From CAZNMF01 sp035547155 (lineage in GTDB: Bacteria > Acidobacteriota > Vicinamibacteria > Vicinamibacterales > SCN-69-37): a DNA stretch of 14,008 nucleotides. The stretch covers positions 1 through 14,008 of the forward strand of contig DASZVJ010000182.1 in NCBI GenBank assembly GCA_035547155.1. The letters run 5' to 3'. Under the pieces are notes generated by a model. The model was not told where the DNA came from. It made no database searches and saw only the letters and a program-made list of their open reading frames with translations. This document shows, in pieces, positions 1-6,111 of this stretch (position 1 is its first letter; every line of letters starts with the position of its first letter). A program made the translations under genes and the position numbers.

Positions 1-48
1 GAGCGACTTGAAGACGTCCTGCAGTCGGGTGCTGAGCGATTCGAACAT
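1..48 (-). CDS. ffh: Signal recognition particle GTPase Ffh, N-terminal fragment (cut by window edge)
   Basis: Reading leftward from an ATG at 48-46, the 16 visible codons give MFESLSTRLQDVFKSL, which runs off the window. This matches the conserved opening of Ffh (commonly M-F-E-x-L-S-x-R-L-Q-x-x-F-x-x-L), the start of the N domain of the SRP54 GTPase. Ffh binds signal peptides on ribosomes with 4.5S RNA and docks with FtsY, whose gene lies about 4 kb upstream on the same strand. No good Shine-Dalgarno is visible before the ATG. Only the first helix is seen, so the call rests on a short but characteristic match. Confidence 0.8.
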   Translation of the reverse strand, partial: MFESLSTRLQDVFKSL

Positions 49-86
49 GAGCTATGCCCGGCTAACCGGCTCCAGCGCAAACAGTT

Positions 87-115
87 ATGGTATACGAACT
101 TGGGTGGGGGCTCAA
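87..115 (-). promoter_or_regulatory. Candidate sigma70-type promoter for ffh
   Basis: On the minus strand TTGAGC (115-110) and TACCAT (92-87) are separated by exactly 17 nt, each matching the sigma70 consensus at 4 of 6 positions. Transcription would begin near position 80 and give a leader of about 30 nt before the ffh ATG. It is the best promoter-like pair in this gap, but moderate matches of this kind occur by chance. Confidence 0.4.
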
Positions 116-120
116 GGACG

Positions 121-202
121 GGTTCTGAGGTTCCAGGGTTCCGAAGTTCCGGGGTTCCGGGGTTCCGGTTCCGTGGTTCCGGTTCTGGGGTTCTGGGTTC
201 CG
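121..202. repeat. Degenerate GGTTCC/GGTTCCGG tandem repeat
   Basis: About eleven head-to-tail units of GGTTCC or GGTTCT, with spacing varying between 6 and 9 nt, fill this stretch (examples: GGTTCCAG, GGTTCCGG, GGTTCCGT, GGTTCTGGG). It lies between the minus-strand TMEM175-type gene and ffh, directly upstream of the candidate ffh promoter. Overlapping open frames here code only for low-complexity Gly/Ser/Val/Phe strings and are not genes. The 304-bp gap 49-352 holds this repeat, the paired REP-like element at 206-262, a short inverted repeat at 301-328 and no supportable gene. Confidence 0.85.
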
Positions 203-205
203 TTC

Positions 206-262
206 GTAGCCGGCGGGCTTCAGCCCGCGCGGGCGTCCGCAGGGCTAAAGCCCTGCGGCTAC
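206..262. repeat. Paired REP-like palindromes with GTAG heads (BIME-like)
   Basis: The element begins GTAGCCG (206-212) and ends with its reverse complement CGGCTAC (256-262). Inside are two hairpins. One is GCGGGC-TTCA-GCCCGC (213-228), whose stem extends to the flanking CCG/CGG with a bulge. The other is a 9-bp stem CCGCAGGGC (237-245) and GCCCTGCGG (250-258) with loop TAAA. Read from each end inward both halves are GTAGCCG..GGGCTTyAGCCC, so they are two inverted copies of one unit. GTAG followed by a hairpin is the layout of REP elements mobilised by RAYT transposases (family knowledge). Confidence 0.75.
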
Positions 263-300
263 GTGAATCGGCGTCGGCCCCAAGCCTCACGCCCCAAGCC

Positions 301-328
301 GTCCGCCTTCGCCAAGGCTACGGTGGAC
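301..328. repeat. Short imperfect inverted repeat
   Basis: GTCCGCC (301-307) can pair with GGTGGAC (322-328), with one G-T pair, around a core CTTCGCCAAGG that can fold on itself. The string CCTTCGCCAAGGCTACGG is one I associate with dispersed intergenic repeats in Acidobacteriota. It sits 24 nt beyond the stop codon of the leftward TMEM175-type gene and could act as a terminator hairpin, though no U-tract follows on the minus strand. Confidence 0.45.
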
Positions 329-352
329 AGGTAAGCCCTAAGCCGTAAGCCC

Positions 353-940
353 CTACTCGTCCTCGTCCATGTGCAGCGTGCGCTCGATGCGACGGTCGGG
401 CACGAGCCACATGATCGCCACGACGACGTAGAGACCGCAGGCGGCGAACGGCCAGCGTAGGGCCAGGGCGACGGCGACGAGATAGCAGACGATCGAGATC
501 TTGCCCTTGAAGTCGCTGCCGAGCGCGGCCTCGAGGGTCGCGCGATTGCCGGGGCGCGCGAGCAGCGCCTGCACGAGCAGGAAGTAGCCGACCGCCGCCA
601 TCAGCAGCACGCATCCGTACGCGGCGACCGGCAGCGGCGCGAAGTGCGTGTCCCCCATCCACGCCGTCGTGAACGGGACGAGCGACAGCCAGAACAGCAG
701 GTGGAGGTTCGCCCACAGGATGCGCCCGTCGACGTGGTGCACGGCCTGGAACAGATGATGGTGATTGCTCCAGTAGATGCCGATGAAGATGTAGCTGAGC
801 ACGTAACTCAGCAGCACCGGCGTCAGATGGCGGATGGCCGCAAGGTCCGGCTCGTGCGGGGCCGCCAGCTCGAGCACCATGATCGTGATGATGACGGCCA
901 GCACGCCGTCGCTGAACGCCTCGAGCCGCCCCTTCGTCAT
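353..940 (-). CDS. TMEM175-type (DUF1211) potassium channel family membrane protein
   Basis: This 195-aa protein opens MTKGRLEAFSDGVLAVIITI, carrying the R-x-x-x-F-S-D-G family signature at residues 5-12 in the first membrane helix. Further features are the helix around 42-58 ending in WSNHH (57-61), helices near 76-94, 104-126, 149-163 and 167-180, and an acidic tail ending MDEDE. Bacterial TMEM175 proteins have a single six-helix repeat of about this length and assemble as tetramers forming a weakly selective K+ channel; that role is taken from the family. The ATG lies 15 nt after the ribBA stop, so it is probably the last gene of the gpsA-ftsY-rib transcript, although its Shine-Dalgarno is weak. 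No functional link to riboflavin is evident. Confidence 0.88.
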   Translation of the reverse strand: MTKGRLEAFSDGVLAVIITIMVLELAAPHEPDLAAIRHLTPVLLSYVLSYIFIGIYWSNHHHLFQAVHHVDGRILWANLHLLFWLSLVPFTTAWMGDTHFAPLPVAAYGCVLLMAAVGYFLLVQALLARPGNRATLEAALGSDFKGKISIVCYLVAVALALRWPFAACGLYVVVAIMWLVPDRRIERTLHMDEDE

Positions 941-955
941 CCGTCGCGCGCCCCG

Positions 956-2203
956 CTATACCGACTTGAGCTTGTGGCCGAGCTTCTCTTTCTTGGTCTT
1001 GAGATAGCGCCGCGTGAACTCGGTGGTCGGCGGCACTTCGATTGGCAGCGTCTCGACGACCGACAGGCCGTAGCCCTCGAGGCCGACGAACTTGCGCGGG
1101 TTGTTGGTGAGCAGGCGCATGCTGCGCACGCCAAGGTCGCGCAGGATCTGCGCGCCGATGCCGTAGTCGCGCTGATCGGCTTTGAAGCCAAGCCGCTCGT
1201 TCGCCTCGACCGTGTCGAGCCCCTGATCCTGCAGCTCGTACGCGCGAATCTTGTTCGCCAGGCCGATGCCGCGTCCTTCCTGATGCAGATACAGCAGCAC
1301 GCCGCGGCCTTCTTCCGCGATGCGCTTCATCGCCGCATCGAGCTGCGTGCCGCAGTCGCAGCGCAGCGAATGGAAGACGTCACCGGTCAGGCACTTCGAG
1401 TGGACGCGCACCATCACGTCCGTGCCGGAGGTGATGTCGCCTTTGACGAGCGCGACATGCGACTCGCCGTCGATCAGGCTTTCGTACGCGTGGATCGTGA
1501 ACGTGCCGTGCTCCGTGGGCAGCGACGCGGTCGCCGCGCGCCGCACCATGCCCTCGGTCCGCATCCGATAGCGGATCAGATCCGCGATCGTGATCATCAG
1601 CAGGCCGTGCTTGCGCGCGAACTTCGCGAGCTCGGGCACACGCGCCATCGACCCGTTCTCGTTCATGACCTCGCAGATCACGCCCGCCTGATAGAGGCCG
1701 GCGATTCGCGCGAGATCGACCGCGGCTTCCGTATGGCCCGAGCGCACGAGCACGCCGCCATCGCGCGCACGCAGCGGAAAGATGTGGCCGGGACGCGCGA
1801 GGTCGCGCGGCGTCGTGCCCGGCGTGATCGCGACTTCCACCGTCCGCGCGCGATCCGGTGCGGACACGCCCGTCGACGTGCCGGACGCGGCGTCGATCGA
1901 GACGCAGAACGCCGTCTCTCGGCGCGACGAGTTGGTCGACACCTCGAGCGGGATCTCGAGCTCGTCGAGCCGAGCGCCCGTCATCGGCATGCAGATCAAC
2001 CCACGGCCGTACTTCGCCATGAAGTTGATCGCCTCCGGCGTCACCTTCGACGCCGCCATCGTCAGATCGCCCTCGTTCTCGCGATCTTCATCGTCGACGA
2101 CGACGATCATCTTGCCGGCGCGAACGGCGGCGATTGCGTCTTCGACTGGCGCGAACGGCGCCTGGGAACGAGCGGGCTTCGCAAGTGTCAGCTTCTTGGT
2201 CAT
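956..2203 (-). CDS. ribBA: Bifunctional 3,4-dihydroxy-2-butanone-4-phosphate synthase / GTP cyclohydrolase II
   Basis: This 415-aa protein catalyses both committed steps of riboflavin synthesis: ribulose 5-phosphate to the C4 unit, and GTP to the pyrimidine precursor. The N-terminal DHBP synthase domain (about 15-215) shows the acidic loop DDEDRENEGDL (37-47), TSTGVSAPDRA (109-119), RPGH (137-140) and HTEAAVDLARIAGL (157-170). The C-terminal cyclohydrolase II domain (about 220-400) has the zinc ligands C271, C282 and C284 in KCLTGDVFHSLRCDCG and the catalytic loop HQEGRGIGL (307-315). Both active sites look intact. The open frame runs further upstream to 2692, but that part is a shadow of ribE. 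The start chosen, ATG at 2203, overlaps the ribE stop in ATGA, implying translational coupling. No lumazine synthase gene (ribH) follows. Confidence 0.97.
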   Translation of the reverse strand: MTKKLTLAKPARSQAPFAPVEDAIAAVRAGKMIVVVDDEDRENEGDLTMAASKVTPEAINFMAKYGRGLICMPMTGARLDELEIPLEVSTNSSRRETAFCVSIDAASGTSTGVSAPDRARTVEVAITPGTTPRDLARPGHIFPLRARDGGVLVRSGHTEAAVDLARIAGLYQAGVICEVMNENGSMARVPELAKFARKHGLLMITIADLIRYRMRTEGMVRRAATASLPTEHGTFTIHAYESLIDGESHVALVKGDITSGTDVMVRVHSKCLTGDVFHSLRCDCGTQLDAAMKRIAEEGRGVLLYLHQEGRGIGLANKIRAYELQDQGLDTVEANERLGFKADQRDYGIGAQILRDLGVRSMRLLTNNPRKFVGLEGYGLSVVETLPIEVPPTTEFTRRYLKTKKEKLGHKLKSV

Positions 2204-2826
2204 GGCCGGAGGGGCATCGCCTCGCGCGATGCGGACGTCTCGCCGGACGCGAGGAGCCGCGCCACGTATTTGCCGAGCACGTCGACTTCGATGTTCACCG
2301 CGTCGCCCGCGCGAGTCGAGCCGAGCGACGTGTGCGCAAAGGTGTACGGAATGATCTGCACCGACACGCCCGCGGGCGTGAGCGCCGCGACCGTCAGGCT
2401 GATGCCGTCGATCGCGATCGATCCTTTCGAGATCACGAGCGCACGCAGGTGCGCCGGCAGATCGACGTCGAACCAGTAGCTGTCGCCATCGGGGCGCACG
2501 TAGCGGATGCTGCCGGTCCCGTCGACATGGCCGAGCACGAAGTGCCCGCCGAGCCGCGCATCCGCGCGCAGCGGCCGCTCGAGATTGACGACCTGTCCGC
2601 GCATGAGCGCGCCGATCGTCGTCGCCCGCAGCGTCTCCGGTCCAAGGTCGGCGCCGAAGCTCTTCGCGTCTGGCGCGATCGCCGTCAGGCACACGCCGCT
2701 CACCGCGATGCTGTCGCCCTCGCGCAGCTCCGCCGCGAGTGGCGTGGACACCCGCAGACGTCCGCCGTGCGGCGTCGTCTCGATGGCCTCAATGCGGCCG
2801 GTGGCTTCGATCAATCCCGTGAACAT
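2200..2826 (-). CDS. ribE: Riboflavin synthase alpha subunit
   Basis: This 208-aa enzyme dismutates two molecules of 6,7-dimethyl-8-ribityllumazine into riboflavin, the last step of the pathway. Two internally similar lumazine-binding barrels are visible. The first opens MFTGLIEATGRIEAIE and contains AVSGVCLT (41-48) and GGHFVLGHVDG (93-103). The second contains KGSIAIDGISLT (134-145) and NIEVDVLGKY (178-187). The length suits the family (about 200-220). The frame is open further upstream, but MFTGLIE is the universal start, so ATG at 2826 is chosen. That start lies 38 nt inside the 3' end of ribD, and the stop overlaps ribBA by 4 nt. The gene is called ribC or ribE in different organisms. 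Confidence 0.97.
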   Translation of the reverse strand: MFTGLIEATGRIEAIETTPHGGRLRVSTPLAAELREGDSIAVSGVCLTAIAPDAKSFGADLGPETLRATTIGALMRGQVVNLERPLRADARLGGHFVLGHVDGTGSIRYVRPDGDSYWFDVDLPAHLRALVISKGSIAIDGISLTVAALTPAGVSVQIIPYTFAHTSLGSTRAGDAVNIEVDVLGKYVARLLASGETSASREAMPLRP

Positions 2827-3898
2827 CGAATTCGATGAGAACGTCGGCGCCCAGTGCCAGCGTGCGCGGCGGACCGGCGGGCGCGACGCCCGGTCCGAGC
2901 GCGGTCGTGAGCGGCACGCCGCTGCCCAGATCCCGCGGCACCACGACCCACTGCGCACGATCGATCACCGCCGCTTCGGCAAATGCCGCCTGCAGCGACG
3001 GCCCGCCCTCGACGAGCAGCGTCACGATGGCCCGCTCGGCCAATGACGCCAGCACGGGGCGCAGGTCCCGCGTCTCGAACGTCGCGATCTCGACGCCCAG
3101 ACGCCGCAGTTCTTCGAAGTGCGAAGGTTGCTCGGCCACCGCGCGCGCGGATACGACCATTATGACCGGCCCCGCGTGCAGCGTCGAGAACACGCGCGCG
3201 GAGGCCGGCACGCGCGCGCGCCAGTCAAAAATCACGCGCGTCAGCGGACGAAACCGGTACGCCCCGCGCGCCGTGAGCAGCGGATCGTCGACGAGCATCG
3301 TGCCCGATCCCACGGCGATCGCATCGACTTCCGCGCGCTGCCGGTGGAAATACCTGTCCGCGATTGGTCCCGTCAGTTTCACGCGGCCGGTCGTCTGTCC
3401 GACGTAGCCGTCGAGCGACGCCGCGGCCTTCACGATGACGAACGGCCGCTTCAGGGTGATCCAGGTGAAGAACGGCGCGAGCTGCGCGCGTGCCGGCTCG
3501 CGGCCCACGCCGACCGTGACGTCGACGCCATGCTCGCGCAAGTACGCGAATCCGCGTCCTGCGACCTGCGGATTGGGATCCTCGACGGCGGCGACCACGC
3601 GCGCGATGCCGGCGGCGACAATGCGCTCGACGCACGGTCCCGTGCGTCCGGTGTGGCTGCACGGCTCGAGCGTGCAGTAGAGCGTCGCGCCGCGCGCACG
3701 ATCACCGGCCGCGTCGAGCGCGACGACCTCCGCGTGCGGTCCGCCGGCGACCAGATGCGCACCTTGACTGATGACGATGCCGTCCGGCGCCGTGACGACG
3801 GCGCCGACGATGGGATTGGGGCTTGTGCGACCGCGACCGCGCTCCGCCCAGAACAGGGCGCGCTCCATGAACGTCTGATCGTCGGCCGGCGCTACCAC
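2789..3898 (-). CDS. ribD: Bifunctional diaminohydroxyphosphoribosylaminopyrimidine deaminase / 5-amino-6-(5-phosphoribosylamino)uracil reductase
   Basis: This 369-aa protein carries out steps two and three of riboflavin synthesis. The N-terminal zinc deaminase (about 8-145) has SPNPIVGAVV (26-35), the HAE motif (55-57) and the ligand cysteines C80 and C89 in PCSHTGRTGPC. The C-terminal NADPH-dependent reductase (about 150-360) has ASLDG (160-164), VGSGT (196-200), VDDPLLTAR (203-211) and VEGGP (296-300). Both halves appear complete. A GTG at 3898 is chosen because homologues carry a few residues before the MxRAL helix and because it overlaps the ftsY stop by 7 nt. An ATG at 3868 (MERALFWAERG) is the alternative. 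Its 3' end overlaps ribE by 38 nt, a larger overlap than the others in this operon. Confidence 0.95.
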   Translation of the reverse strand: MVAPADDQTFMERALFWAERGRGRTSPNPIVGAVVTAPDGIVISQGAHLVAGGPHAEVVALDAAGDRARGATLYCTLEPCSHTGRTGPCVERIVAAGIARVVAAVEDPNPQVAGRGFAYLREHGVDVTVGVGREPARAQLAPFFTWITLKRPFVIVKAAASLDGYVGQTTGRVKLTGPIADRYFHRQRAEVDAIAVGSGTMLVDDPLLTARGAYRFRPLTRVIFDWRARVPASARVFSTLHAGPVIMVVSARAVAEQPSHFEELRRLGVEIATFETRDLRPVLASLAERAIVTLLVEGGPSLQAAFAEAAVIDRAQWVVVPRDLGSGVPLTTALGPGVAPAGPPRTLALGADVLIEFDVHGIDRSHRPH

Positions 3899-4827
3899 TT
3901 CTCGGTGAACAATGCGTCCACGTACGCCTCGGCGTCGAACGGCAGCAGATCGTCGATGCCTTCGCCGACGCCGATGAAACGAATCGGCAATTTCAGATCG
4001 TGCGCGATCGCGACCGCGACACCGCCCTTCGCCGTGCCGTCGAGCTTCGTCAGCACGATGCCGTTGGCGCCGCTCGCGGCCATGAACTCACGCGCCTGCA
4101 CGAGACCGTTCTGTCCGACCGTCGCGTCGAGCACGAGCAACACTTCGTGCGGCGCGCCCGGCACTTCGCGGCCGACGACGCGGCGGATCTTGTCGAGCTC
4201 GGCCATCAGATTCGCGCGCGTGTGCAGACGTCCGGCCGTGTCGACGAGCACGAGATCCTTGCCGCGCGCCTTGGCAGCCGACACCGCGTCGAACGTGACG
4301 GCCGCTGGATCGGCGCCGGGCTGCGCGCGAATCAGATCGACGTCCGCGCGCGACGTCCAGACCGCGAGCTGCTCGACCGCGGCGGCGCGGAACGTATCGG
4401 CCGCGCACACCATCACCGATCGGCCGTCCTGCCGAAACAGGTTCGCCAGCTTCCCCACCGTCGTCGTCTTGCCGGTACCGTTGACGCCGACGATCAGGAT
4501 GACGTGCGGCTTCGTCGTGATCGCGGGCGGCTGACGCACGTCGGTGAGAATGCGGCGCATCACGCGGACGACGCGATCGCGCAGCGTGCCGTCACGATCG
4601 GCGCGCACGGCCGCGAGGATCTGCTCCGTCGCTTTGAGCCCGACGTCGGCCGTGAGCAGCGCATCTTCCAGCGCCTCCAGCGTCTCGAGACTGAGCGGTC
4701 TTCCCGCGACAGGCGGCGCGGTCGCCGTCGTCGTCGCGGACGTCGACTCGGCCGTGCTCATACGCTCGCGAATCTGTTGCGCCGTCTTCGCGAGGCCGGC
4801 TTTGATGCGTGAGAACAAGGACGCCAT
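3892..4827 (-). CDS. ftsY: Signal recognition particle receptor FtsY
   Basis: This 311-aa SRP-receptor GTPase docks Ffh-ribosome complexes at the inner membrane. A short basic amphipathic N terminus (MASLFSRIKAGLAKTAQQIR) and a Thr/Ala-rich linker (24-42) replace the long acidic A domain of E. coli, as in many bacteria. The NG domain has G1 GVNGTGKT (114-121), DTFRAAA (144-150), DTAGR (196-200), TKLDGTAKGG (260-269) and GVGEG (286-290), plus the FtsY-type ending GIDDLLPFD. ATG at 4827 is 3 nt after the gpsA stop, and the 3' end overlaps ribD by 7 nt. Its partner gene ffh starts about 3.8 kb downstream on the same strand. Confidence 0.97.
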   Translation of the reverse strand: MASLFSRIKAGLAKTAQQIRERMSTAESTSATTTATAPPVAGRPLSLETLEALEDALLTADVGLKATEQILAAVRADRDGTLRDRVVRVMRRILTDVRQPPAITTKPHVILIVGVNGTGKTTTVGKLANLFRQDGRSVMVCAADTFRAAAVEQLAVWTSRADVDLIRAQPGADPAAVTFDAVSAAKARGKDLVLVDTAGRLHTRANLMAELDKIRRVVGREVPGAPHEVLLVLDATVGQNGLVQAREFMAASGANGIVLTKLDGTAKGGVAVAIAHDLKLPIRFIGVGEGIDDLLPFDAEAYVDALFTEKW

Positions 4828-4830
4828 GAC

Positions 4831-5847
4831 TTACTCGCGCTCCACTTCGACGCGCTGCGGGCGCAGCATGAGGCAGCCAACGGCTTCACGGGGCGTGCGG
4901 CGGCCGGCGAGGACTTCGGCCATCTGCGTGGCGATCGGCAGCTCGACGCCGTGTCGCGCGCCGAGCGCCAGCGCCGCGGTCGTCGTGCGCACGCCTTCGG
5001 CGACCATGCGCATGCTCGCAAGGATCGACTCGAGCGAGCGGCCGCGGCCGAGCTCGATGCCGACGTGACGATTGCGGCTGAGCTCGCCCGTACAGGTCAG
5101 CACGAGATCGCCGAGTCCGCTGAGGCCGGCGAGCGTCTCGCGACGGCCGTCCATCGCGCACGCGAGCCGCGAGATCTCGGCGAGGCCGCGCGTGATGAGC
5201 GCCGACATGGCGTTGTGACCGAGACGCATCGACTCCACGACGCCGGCGGCAATCGCGATGATGTTCTTCAACGCCGCGCCAAGCTCAACGCCGACGACGT
5301 CGTCGGACGCGTAGAGCCGGAAGTATGCGGACTTGAATTCGTCTTGCAGCGCGTGAACGGCTGACGCATCCGTCGACGCGGCGACGAGCGCGGTCGGACA
5401 GCCGCGCGCGACTTCCGACGCGAAGCTCGGCCCCGACAACACGACGACCGGATGCCGGCCGTGTGTCTCTTCGCGAATGACGTCCGACATGCGCTGGAGC
5501 GTGTCCGCCTCGAGACCTTTCGTCGCGCTGACGATCACGGCGTCAGCGGGCACGAACGGCGCGGCGTCACGAATGACTTCACGCAGCCCGTGCGACGGCA
5601 CCGCGACGATCACATAGCGCACGCCGGCCAGGGCGTGATCGAGCGACGCGTCGGGCTGGACGAGCGGCGGCAGCAAGACGTCGGGGAGATACGTCGGATT
5701 GGCGCGCCGCGCCGCCAGCTCGCCGACGAGCGCCGCGTCGCGGCCCCACAGCGCCACTTCGCGGCCGGCGTTGCCGAGGTGCACGGCCAACGCCGTCCCC
5801 CAACTCCCCGCGCCCAACACCGCGGCGCGATTCGGAGACGAGATCAT
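4831..5847 (-). CDS. gpsA: NAD(P)+-dependent glycerol-3-phosphate dehydrogenase
   Basis: This 338-aa cytosolic enzyme reduces dihydroxyacetone phosphate to sn-glycerol 3-phosphate for phospholipid synthesis. The Rossmann nucleotide loop is LGAGSWGTALA (11-21). Other marks are SATKGLE (107-113), LSGPSFASEV (137-146) and the catalytic lysine K194 in ALKNI, followed by GLSGLGDLVLTCTGELSRNR (241-260). The length is normal. It is the first gene of the leftward cluster and is divergent from recA across a 264-bp gap. No Shine-Dalgarno precedes the ATG; instead a -10-like TAGAAT ends 7 nt before it, suggesting a leaderless message. Confidence 0.97.
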   Translation of the reverse strand: MISSPNRAAVLGAGSWGTALAVHLGNAGREVALWGRDAALVGELAARRANPTYLPDVLLPPLVQPDASLDHALAGVRYVIVAVPSHGLREVIRDAAPFVPADAVIVSATKGLEADTLQRMSDVIREETHGRHPVVVLSGPSFASEVARGCPTALVAASTDASAVHALQDEFKSAYFRLYASDDVVGVELGAALKNIIAIAAGVVESMRLGHNAMSALITRGLAEISRLACAMDGRRETLAGLSGLGDLVLTCTGELSRNRHVGIELGRGRSLESILASMRMVAEGVRTTTAALALGARHGVELPIATQMAEVLAGRRTPREAVGCLMLRPQRVEVERE

Positions 5848-5854
5848 TCTTGTG

Positions 5855-5860
5855 ATTCTA
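5855..5860 (-). promoter_or_regulatory. Candidate -10 box for a leaderless gpsA operon transcript
   Basis: TAGAAT on the minus strand (5860-5855) lies 7 nt before the gpsA ATG, where a -10 element would place transcription start at or next to the A of the ATG. No Shine-Dalgarno is present between them. The hexamer is identical to the -10 of the recA promoter. No convincing -35 is present at 17 nt; a GTGACA lies about 21 nt upstream. Many leaderless genes have only a -10 box, so the assignment is plausible but untested. Confidence 0.45.
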
Positions 5861-5925
5861 GCGGCTTCCCCTGTCCTCCCCTGTCACGGCCTCATTGAAG
5901 AATCCTCAAAGACCGGCGAAACGGG

Positions 5926-5942
5926 ATTGCAGAAACTGCAAT
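5926..5942. repeat. Perfect inverted repeat in the gpsA-recA divergent gap (candidate operator)
   Basis: ATTGCAG-AAA-CTGCAAT is a 7-bp perfect dyad with a 3-nt centre. An outer partial arm pair, CGGGA (5922-5926) and TCCCG (5944-5948), extends it with a one-base offset. It lies about 80 nt upstream of gpsA and about 85 nt upstream of the recA -35. AT-rich spacing and symmetry suit a dimeric regulator, but it does not match LexA boxes I know and the regulator cannot be named. A stem-loop in RNA is the alternative reading. Confidence 0.4.
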
Positions 5943-6027
5943 GTCCCGGCGCAAGGGGCGAAAGTCGAGTCAGTCCCTAAGCTGTTAACAGGTAGAAGGA
6001 TACAGACACATGACGAGCCATTTTCGC

Positions 6028-6056
6028 TTGACACCTGCCTGGCACGCTCCTAGAAT
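6028..6056 (+). promoter_or_regulatory. recA promoter (sigma70-type, near consensus)
   Basis: TTGACA (6028-6033) matches the -35 consensus exactly and TAGAAT (6051-6056) matches the -10 at 5 of 6 positions, with an optimal 17-nt spacer. Transcription would begin near 6063 and give a leader of about 50 nt before the recA ATG at 6112. This supports the 6112 start over an upstream in-frame ATG at 6010. No clear LexA/SOS box overlaps it. Confidence 0.75.
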
Positions 6057-6101
6057 CGCGTTCGGTCCGGCACGCGTCGCCCCTTTCAGCGGCGCGCCAT
6101 T

Positions 6102-6107
6102 AAGGAG
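6102..6107 (+). promoter_or_regulatory. recA ribosome binding site
   Basis: AAGGAG ends 4 nt before the ATG at 6112. It is the strongest Shine-Dalgarno in the region and decides the recA start in favour of MAAPSAERTE. Confidence 0.75.
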
Positions 6108-6111
6108 TCCC

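Noticed and set aside
8..348. Overlapping plus-strand open frames of 108 and 82 aa before the TMEM175-type gene
   Set aside because: They translate the GGTTCC array and palindromes into low-complexity sequence, have no ribosome site, and the first overlaps the ffh start on the other strand.
644..2479. Long plus-strand open frame (611 aa) opposite ribBA and the TMEM175-type gene
   Set aside because: It is extremely rich in Arg, His, Asp and Ala, has no recognisable domain, and lies antisense to clear genes. This is the usual mirror frame in GC-rich coding DNA.
3119..4534. Plus-strand open frame (471 aa) opposite ribD and ftsY
   Set aside because: Low-complexity Arg/Ala/Ser composition with no motif, fully antisense to two confidently identified genes.
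6051..6064. Possible LexA-type box overlapping the recA -10 (GAA..GTTCG)
   Set aside because: The half-sites are one base too close for the CGAAC-N4-GTTCG form and the left half is imperfect, so SOS control cannot be claimed from it.
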